From an uncultured Collinsella sp. (GTDB lineage: Bacteria; Actinomycetota; Coriobacteriia; Coriobacteriales; Coriobacteriaceae), in assembly GCA_937925715.1 (NCBI GenBank), contig CALAMG010000018.1, positions 3,024-67,023 of the forward strand: DNA of 64,000 bases, given 5' to 3'. The notes below the pieces were generated by a model that saw only the letters and a program-made list of their open reading frames with translations, was not told the origin of the DNA and made no database searches. Below, piece after piece: positions 59,325 to 64,000 of this stretch. Made by a program: the position numbers and the translations under genes. Numbering within the stretch: the first letter of the stretch is position 1; the number at the start of each line of letters is the position of its first letter.

Positions 59325-60191
59325 ATGCTCGTCAACGCAGCAGACATGCTCAAGAAGGCCGAGGCCGGCAAGTACGCTCTCGGTGCCTTCAACACCAACA
59401 ACCTCGAGTGGACCCTGGCTATTCTCCAGGCCGCCGAGGAGGCCAAGTCTCCGCTGATCCTTCAGTGCACCGCTGGTGCCGCTAAGTGGATGGGCGGTTT
59501 CAAGGTCTGCGCCGACATGGTCAAGGCTGCCGTCGAGGCCACGGGCGTTACCGTCCCCGTCGCCCTTCACCTCGATCACGGTTCTTACGAGGACTGCTTC
59601 AAGTGCATCGAGGCCGGCTTCACGTCCATCATGTATGACGGCTCTCACGAGGAGACCTTCCAGCTTAATCTCGACCGCACCAAGGAGCTCGTTGAGCTTG
59701 CCCACTCCAAGGGCATGTCCATCGAGGCCGAGGTCGGCGGCATCGGCGGCACCGAGGACGGCGTGACCTCCAACGGCGAGCTCGCTGACCCCGCTGAGTG
59801 CAAGCAGATTGCTGACCTGGGCGTCGACTTCCTCGCCTGCGGTATCGGCAACATCCACGGCGTGTACCCTGCCGACTGGGCTGGCCTTTCCTTCGAGCGC
59901 CTGGGCGAGATCAAGGCTCAGACCGGCGACCTGCCCCTCGTCCTGCACGGTGGCACCGGCATCCCCGAGGATCAGATCAAGAAGGCCATCTCCCTGGGCA
60001 TCTCCAAGATCAACGTCAACACCGACCTGCAGCTCGTCTTCGCCAAGGGCGTTCGCGAGTACATCGAGGCCGGCAAGGATCAGCAGGGCAAGGGCTTTGA
60101 CCCCCGCAAGCTCCTCAAGCCTGGTCGCGACAACATCGTTGCCCGCACCAAGGAGCTCATGGAGGAGTTTGGCTCCGTCAACAAGGCGTAA
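59325..60191 (+). CDS. fba: Fructose-bisphosphate aldolase, class II
   Basis: A 288-residue zinc-dependent aldolase of glycolysis and gluconeogenesis, cleaving fructose 1,6-bisphosphate. AGGAGG precedes the ATG at nine bases. Active-site text includes VPVALHLDHGSYEDC (zinc histidine and catalytic aspartate), IMYDGSHEETF, IEAEVGGIGGTEDG, GIGNIHGVYP and VLHGGTGIPED; NVNTDLQ is the phosphate-binding segment. Codon use is strongly biased, with many GGC, AAG and CTC codons, as expected for a highly expressed gene. The upstream 190 bases hold the promoter; the downstream long hairpin probably marks the end. Confidence 0.96.
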   Translation: MLVNAADMLKKAEAGKYALGAFNTNNLEWTLAILQAAEEAKSPLILQCTAGAAKWMGGFKVCADMVKAAVEATGVTVPVALHLDHGSYEDCFKCIEAGFTSIMYDGSHEETFQLNLDRTKELVELAHSKGMSIEAEVGGIGGTEDGVTSNGELADPAECKQIADLGVDFLACGIGNIHGVYPADWAGLSFERLGEIKAQTGDLPLVLHGGTGIPEDQIKKAISLGISKINVNTDLQLVFAKGVREYIEAGKDQQGKGFDPRKLLKPGRDNIVARTKELMEEFGSVNKA

Positions 60192-60213
60192 GTAGCGGTT
60201 TAACTTTCCCGTC

Positions 60214-60306
60214 GGAGGCCCCGTTCACCCTACGCTTTTCCCTTGCGCTCACCTGGCTTTGCCAGAAGTCGCGCAATGGGAAAAGCTTCGGGTGAACGGG
60301 GCCTCC
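60214..60306. repeat. Long nearly perfect hairpin after fba
   Basis: GGAGGCCCCGTTCACCC (60214-60230) pairs with its complement at 60290-60306. Inside, GCTTTTCCC pairs with GGGAAAAGC, then TTGCGC with GCGCAA, and TGGC with GCCA at the tip. Together the stem covers nearly all of 93 bases with small bulges. No T run follows, so it is not a classical terminator. Confidence 0.8.
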
Positions 60307-60408
60307 TTCGTTAACTCGCTACAGGGTTACTGGGCTGAATTCATTTTTTCTAGGTACCGTTTATCGGAGTTGAGAGTTCCTTTATTGGGGCTTTCTTTTT
60401 TATCTCGC

Positions 60409-60414
60409 TACAAT
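60409..60414 (+). promoter_or_regulatory. -10 box before the transglutaminase-like gene
   Basis: TACAAT with a possible TTGGGG -35 box at 60385 (18-base spacing). The start codon lies 36 bases beyond, so the leader is short. Confidence 0.4.
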
Positions 60415-60449
60415 GGGCTTCAAGCGTTCTAGTGACTTGGAGTTTTGGT

Positions 60450-61883
60450 ATGGCTGTTGTTAATGTGTTGCCTTCGGATGGGAAGGTTATTGACGAGGGT
60501 CCTGTTGGTTGCTCTGTTGATGTCTGCTGTGATGATTTTCGCCATCTCGATATTGGGCTACCGCCTGAGATTCTTCGTCTTAAGGATGCCGGGTATTTGA
60601 CGCAGGCTGTTGCTGCCTGCGATCGTCTTTTGGAACAGAATCCCGATCCCTCGTTGGCCGCTTGCGTTCGTGCCGAGCGGTATCGCATGCTTGAGACGCC
60701 GCTTCATTTTTCGGTGTCGCGCGATCGGGCTATTGCGATGATTCGCGAGGAGTGGCCTGAGTTTACCGAGGAGCAGTTTGACGATCTGATTGACCGTAAG
60801 CGTATTGACTGGCGCTTTATCGATGGCGAGCTGTTCGTTCTCGACAACTTCCTCGATTCGCTTCGCGTATATCCCAAAGAGGTCCCCGGCATGCGTCCCG
60901 ATCCTACGGACGGAATTGCACTGCGCAACGAGATGCTCAAGGAGATGGAGTCACAAAACGGATTGACTCGCGTTATTACGCTTAAGGCGTCCTTGTCTGT
61001 CCCCGGCGCTCTAGAGGGGGAGACCGTTCGCGCTTGGCTTCCCGTAGCCGCCACCTGCCGCCAACAGTCTCAGGTCGAGATTCTCGACATGACGCCGGAG
61101 GGTGCTGTTGCTCCCGCGAACGCTTCGGCGCGTACCGCCTCGTGGTCTTCTTCGAGTGAGCGCTCATTCTCGGTGACTTATCGTTATCACATCGATGCTG
61201 CTTATTGTGATGTCTACGGTGGCACACTTCCGGTTCATCCGCGTATGGACGCGCCTCTGCCCGAGGATATTTCCGAGGACCGTCCGCACATTGCATTTAC
61301 GCCGTATCTGCAGCAGCTGACGGCCAGCGTTGTTGGCGGACTCGAGGATCCGCTCGATCGCGCCCGTGCTATCTATGATTGCCTGACGCAGTATATCGAC
61401 TATCGCTATCAGCCGCCGTACTTGCTTTTGGGATCTATTGCCGATGACTGCGCGCATTCGCTCCGCGGCGATTGCGGCGTTATGGCGCTCACGTTTATCA
61501 CCATGTGCCGTATCGCGGGCGTGCCTGCCCGTTGGCAGAGCGGCCTCTACGTTGCGCCCGATTCGGTGGGGTCGCACGACTGGGCAGAGTTCTATACGCC
61601 GCAGACCGGTTGGCTCAACGCCGACGTGTCATTTGGATCTTCTGCTCGCAGGATGGGGGAGGAGTGGCGCCGCCGTCACTACTTTGGCAATATCGACCCA
61701 TGGCGTATGGTGGCCAACAATCGATTCCAGGCAGAGTTTGAGCCCTCTTTCGACGGCATGCGCGAGGACCCTTACGATAACCAGATGGGTGAGGCTTCGG
61801 TCGACGGTCGCGGATGCCGTCAGCGCGAGATGCTACGCACGGTCGAACTCATCGAAATGCTCGAAGTTCCATTTTCGGACTAA
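60450..61883 (+). CDS. Transglutaminase-like (cysteine protease-fold) protein
   Basis: A 477-residue protein started at ATG 60450 after TTGGAG. The N-terminal 180 residues are helical and unlike known families. Beta strands with the phrase VRAWLPVAATC follow. The transglutaminase-like core has Cys342 in RGDCGVMALTFITMCR, His376 in SHDWAEFYTP and Asp392 in LNADVSFG, the full triad. Such cores act as cysteine proteases or peptide-crosslink hydrolases. There is no signal peptide, so it acts in the cytoplasm or is exported otherwise. The first codons are T-richer than in neighbours. It has its own promoter and lies upstream of the tRNA-Leu gene. Confidence 0.85.
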   Translation: MAVVNVLPSDGKVIDEGPVGCSVDVCCDDFRHLDIGLPPEILRLKDAGYLTQAVAACDRLLEQNPDPSLAACVRAERYRMLETPLHFSVSRDRAIAMIREEWPEFTEEQFDDLIDRKRIDWRFIDGELFVLDNFLDSLRVYPKEVPGMRPDPTDGIALRNEMLKEMESQNGLTRVITLKASLSVPGALEGETVRAWLPVAATCRQQSQVEILDMTPEGAVAPANASARTASWSSSSERSFSVTYRYHIDAAYCDVYGGTLPVHPRMDAPLPEDISEDRPHIAFTPYLQQLTASVVGGLEDPLDRARAIYDCLTQYIDYRYQPPYLLLGSIADDCAHSLRGDCGVMALTFITMCRIAGVPARWQSGLYVAPDSVGSHDWAEFYTPQTGWLNADVSFGSSARRMGEEWRRRHYFGNIDPWRMVANNRFQAEFEPSFDGMREDPYDNQMGEASVDGRGCRQREMLRTVELIEMLEVPFSD

Positions 61884-61922
61884 TCGGTAGAAAGCTGTGA
61901 TAAACTAACTCACGCATTACGT

Positions 61923-62009
61923 GCCCGAGTGGCGGAATTGGCAGACGCAGTGGACTCAAAATCCACCGTTGGCAACATCGTGCGAGTTCGAGTCTCGCCT
62001 CGGGCACCA
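61923..62009 (+). tRNA. tRNA-Leu, anticodon CAA
   Basis: The acceptor stem GCCCGAG pairs with CTCGGGC, followed by discriminator A and encoded CCA. D-arm TGGCGGAATTGGCAGACG, anticodon stem GTGGA/TCCAC around CTCAAAA (anticodon CAA), a long class II variable arm and T-arm GCGAG-TTCGAGT-CTCGC are all present. The T-rich hairpin at 62029-62056 serves as its terminator. The 3' half is duplicated downstream. Confidence 0.93.
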
Positions 62010-62056
62010 TACATGCAAGTGAGCGTTCGAGGGGGGTTGCGGCCCCCTTTTTCGTG
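61987..62056. repeat. Direct repeat, left copy: 3' end of tRNA-Leu plus terminator
   Basis: The first 42 bases, from TTCGAGTCTCGCC of the T-arm to GAGCGTTC, are identical to 62172-62213. The following hairpin (GGGGGG-TTGCGG-CCCCC, then TTTTTCGTG) matches the second copy's hairpin except for one stem pair and one T. Confidence 0.9.
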
Positions 62057-62171
62057 CCGAACTCGCGTGAGCGCGCGAAGCGTTAAGCAAACAGGCCTGT
62101 GGCCTGTTTGTAGCGGAGCGTGGCGAGGGCGCCGCGCGCCCGAAGCCCGGGGCTTCGCGAAGCGAAGGCCC
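62057..62171. other. Spacer between the tRNA-Leu 3' repeats
   Basis: This 115-base stretch has no gene. It holds the perfect hairpin AAACAGGCC-TGT-GGCCTGTTT and shorter GC-rich dyads (GGGCGCCGCGCGCCC, GGCTTCGCGAAGC). It looks like what is left after loss of inserted DNA or a repeat-rich intergenic spacer. Confidence 0.5.
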
Positions 62172-62240
62172 TTCGAGTCTCGCCTCGGGCACCATACATG
62201 CAAGTGAGCGTTCAAGGGGGTTGCGGCCCCTTTTTTCGTG
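62172..62240. repeat. Direct repeat, right copy: partial tRNA-Leu 3' end plus terminator
   Basis: This carries the T-arm 3' part, acceptor 3' strand, CCA and terminator hairpin of tRNA-Leu, but no 5' tRNA sequence. Such a truncated copy downstream of a tRNA gene is what a site-specific integration leaves behind (attR). Confidence 0.85.
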
Positions 62241-62457
62241 TACGTAATGTGATAACGCGCTGTACGTGTTATTATTCGCAAGGCGTTGTTCCCGCAATGC
62301 CCTAAAGAGGAACCCGAGGGTTCCCACCTTTTGGCGCCAATGAGCAGCTGACTGGTCATACAACTTAGATTCCCTTCCTCAAATCGAGGAACTCTATGTG
62401 TACGACCTGGTTGCTGAGAAGCGCCGGGTTATTTTTTTATGAATGGAGGTAGGGAAA
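62241..62457 (+). promoter_or_regulatory. Structured leader of the infC operon with attenuator-like hairpin
   Basis: No gene is seen in these 217 bases. GGAACCC/GGGTTCC (62309-62324) and the palindrome GGCGCC are followed by further pairing segments. At 62404-62429 GACCTGG pairs with CCGGGTT using two G-U pairs and is followed by ATTTTTTTAT, ending 20 bases before the infC start. This is how a transcription attenuator looks. In other bacteria ribosomal protein L20 binds such a leader to control infC-rpmI-rplT; I infer the same here. Confidence 0.55.
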
Positions 62458-63012
62458 ATAGCTAAGTCTGATGACACCCGCATCAACGACGAGATTACTG
62501 CATCTTCGTGCCGTTTGATTGGCGTCGATGGCTCTCAGCTCGGCCTGTTCGCCATCCGCGATGCCCAGCGTGTCGCCGACGATCAGGGTCTCGACCTGGT
62601 CGAGATCGCTCCCAACGCGGAGCCGCCGGTCTGCAAGGTCATGGACTACGGTAAGTTCAAGTACCAGCAGGCCATGAAGGCCAAGGCTGCTCGTAAGAAC
62701 CAGTCCAAGGTCGAGGTCAAGGAAATGAAGTTCCGACCCAAGATCGACGTTGGCGACTACGAGACCAAGAAGGGCCACGTTCTGCGTTTCCTCAAGAAGG
62801 GCGCACGCGTTAAGATCACCATCATGTTCCGCGGCCGTGAGATGGCTCACCCGGAGCAGGGCCTTAACGTTCTCGAGCGTCTCGCCGAGGATCTCAAGCC
62901 TTACGCTACGGTCGAGTCTAAGCCTAAGATGGAAGGCCGTAATATGCTTATGCTGCTCGCCCCGATTAAGGGCGCCTTCGATGAGGATAAAGCGGCAAGC
63001 GATACCAAGTAA
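62458..63012 (+). CDS. infC: Translation initiation factor IF-3, predicted AUA start
   Basis: A 184-residue IF-3, which keeps the 30S subunit free and checks start codons. The ribosome binding site GGAGGT lies seven bases before ATA at 62458, giving (M)AKSDDTRINDEI, the usual IF-3 N-terminus. The in-frame ATG at 62443 overlaps that very site and has none of its own, so I reject it. Rare start codons on infC are the rule in many bacteria and let IF-3 repress its own synthesis. Body text: LGLFAIRDAQRVADDQGLDL, CKVMDYGKFKYQQ and MKFRPKIDVGDYETK. First gene of the ribosomal operon. Confidence 0.94.
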   Translation: MAKSDDTRINDEITASSCRLIGVDGSQLGLFAIRDAQRVADDQGLDLVEIAPNAEPPVCKVMDYGKFKYQQAMKAKAARKNQSKVEVKEMKFRPKIDVGDYETKKGHVLRFLKKGARVKITIMFRGREMAHPEQGLNVLERLAEDLKPYATVESKPKMEGRNMLMLLAPIKGAFDEDKAASDTK

Positions 63013-63044
63013 CTAGTGTTCTGTAACCGATTAAGGAGTATTTC

Positions 63045-63236
63045 ATGCCTAAGATGAAGTCCCACAGCGGCACCAAGAAGCGTTTCCGCAAGACTGGCAC
63101 CGGCAAGCTTATGCGCGCCAAGGCTTTCAAGAGCCACATCCTGAGCAAGAAGTCCACCAAGCGTAAGCGTGGCTTCCGTCAGGAGACCGAGATCGCCGCT
63201 GCCGACCGCAAGGTCATCAAGTCGCGTCTCGCCTAA
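63045..63236 (+). CDS. rpmI: 50S ribosomal protein L35
   Basis: A 63-residue, strongly basic ribosomal protein preceded by AAGGAG. MPKMKSHSGTKKRFRKTGTG is the universal start of L35, followed by KAFKSHILSKKSTKRKRGFR. It lies 32 bases after infC and 46 before rplT, in the conserved order infC-rpmI-rplT. Confidence 0.97.
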   Translation: MPKMKSHSGTKKRFRKTGTGKLMRAKAFKSHILSKKSTKRKRGFRQETEIAAADRKVIKSRLA

Positions 63237-63282
63237 GTTCGCGTTCCCGTTTTTCGTTTTACAGTCTAGGAGTTGATAGAAC

Positions 63283-63642
63283 ATGGCACGTATTAAGCGC
63301 GCTGTTGCCGCCAAGAAGAAGCGCCGTACCGTTATGCACCGTGCGAAGGGTTACTACGGTGCCGCTTCGCGTACTTACAAGCATGCTAAAGAGCAGGTCC
63401 AGCACTCTCTGCAGTATCAGTATCGTGATCGCCGCAATAAGAAGCGCGAGATCCGTTCTCTCTGGATCACTCGTATCAACGCTGCTGCTCGTCTGAACGA
63501 CATCTCTTACTCTCAGTTCATGCACGGCCTGAAGGTTGCCGGCATCGAGCTCGACCGCAAGGTCCTGGCTCAGATGGCTTACGAGGACATCGAGTCCTTC
63601 AACGAGCTGGCTACCATCGCCAAGAAGGCTCTCGAGGCCTAA
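63283..63642 (+). CDS. rplT: 50S ribosomal protein L20
   Basis: A 119-residue ribosomal protein. MARIKRAVAAKKKRRTVMHR, then AKGYYGAASRTYKHAKEQVQ and RRNKKREIRSLWITRINAAA, are the conserved L20 sequence. L20 binds early to 23S rRNA and also controls its own operon through the infC leader in many bacteria. AGGAG sits before the ATG. A terminator follows 21 bases after the stop. Confidence 0.97.
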   Translation: MARIKRAVAAKKKRRTVMHRAKGYYGAASRTYKHAKEQVQHSLQYQYRDRRNKKREIRSLWITRINAAARLNDISYSQFMHGLKVAGIELDRKVLAQMAYEDIESFNELATIAKKALEA

Positions 63643-63663
63643 TAGATTCTCTTGAATCGCTAG

Positions 63664-63699
63664 GGGAGTGTCGCGTTGTGCGCGGCGCTCCCTCTTTTT
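63664..63699 (+). terminator. Terminator of the infC-rpmI-rplT operon
   Basis: GGGAGTGTCGCG pairs with CGCGGCGCTCCC around TTGTG, followed by TCTTTTTA. Confidence 0.8.
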
Positions 63700-64000
63700 A
63701 TCTGAAGCGCGGTTTACATTGCTAAAACCGCGGGTAGATAGACACTTACAGGTGACCGATCTTTATATATCTCTTAATCGAAGGGTCATCATCTGATACG
63801 CGCAGTATTTCTGCACCAGCCTTTCTATTACTTATATAGGAAGCGATAAGTTGTGTAGGACTTGTGAAGAGTGGAATTGACGTCCCACATCGCTTCGCGG
63901 TCTGGCAATATATCTCCTTGCCGCGCGGCCCGGTCGGACCGGATGAGCCGCGGGGCGTGCACCTTGAGAACCGGATACTGCGAGGATGGACACTTACTTC
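63700..64000. other. Right edge without a recognised gene
   Basis: The stretch has a dyad GCGGTTT/AAACCGC (63710-63732) and AT-rich parts between 63745 and 63850. From about 63950, TGCACCTTGAGAACCGGATA resembles the antiterminator-like box found in rRNA leaders and 16S-23S spacers. No protein frame with a ribosome binding site is seen before the end. Confidence 0.3.

Noticed and set aside
61929..62363. Overlapping frames across tRNA-Leu and its repeats on both strands
   Set aside because: They read through the tRNA and terminator hairpins and have no ribosome binding sites.
1..64000. CRISPR array
   Set aside because: No regularly spaced short direct repeats were found. The repeats seen are inverted, a 62-bp tandem pair, or the tRNA 3' duplication.

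Overview
The window reads as a high-GC, anaerobic gut actinobacterium of the class Coriobacteriia, most like Collinsella. This is inferred from gene content and style, not from a database match. Pointers are the codon bias, a reverse rubrerythrin, a bacterial Elp3 beside a spermidine-synthase-like gene, an FAD oxidase with an iron-sulfur EtfAB pair, a DUF3516-type Ski2-like helicase, and the infC-rpmI-rplT operon. No 16S rRNA gene is present to confirm it.

Layout. Bases 1-1750 look like an accessory patch: a gene fragment, a protein with a DUF559-like nuclease domain, and two copies of a 123-bp inverted-repeat element. A third copy lies at 11569. Bases 1800-8700 hold rubrerythrin, a separate alcohol/aldehyde dehydrogenase pair, a 27-residue membrane peptide that may be a type I toxin, a stand-alone HIRAN protein, a phosphoesterase and a DUF2130 protein. 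Bases 8700-18400 carry the Ski2-like helicase, TrmB, another methyltransferase, an HTH plus DUF4097 pair, and Elp3 plus the spermidine-synthase-like protein.

Bases 18400-24100 hold the most interesting module: a minus-strand cluster of a TerB-N/TerB-C protein, a BrxD-like ATPase and an Lhr-like helicase, with no BREX methylase or phosphatase. A five-gene cluster of small membrane and secreted proteins follows (24971-28147). It faces an FAD oxidase-EtfB-EtfA operon that probably couples 2-hydroxyacid oxidation to electron bifurcation (28494-32119).

Bases 32100-44000 are mostly housekeeping and transport: HD hydrolase, KDG permease, a GGDEF protein, a DMT exporter, single-chain PurL, a CPA2 antiporter and homoserine dehydrogenase. 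A complete liv branched-chain amino acid ABC operon (44757-49618) is preceded by a shredded relic of a second substrate-binding gene. CutC, a HIT-family protein and a BASS transporter follow. Next come a RecJ-helicase fusion and a bifunctional Rel enzyme in tandem, then a metallo-beta-lactamase-fold protein, class II aldolase, a transglutaminase-like protein, tRNA-Leu(CAA) with a duplicated 3' end, and infC-rpmI-rplT with infC apparently starting at AUA.

The best leads are the 123-bp element, whose arms carry stop codons in all three frames, the TerB-ATPase-helicase cluster, the RecJ-helicase fusion and the tRNA-Leu 3' duplication. All homology calls are made by eye from the protein sequence. 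No searches were run.
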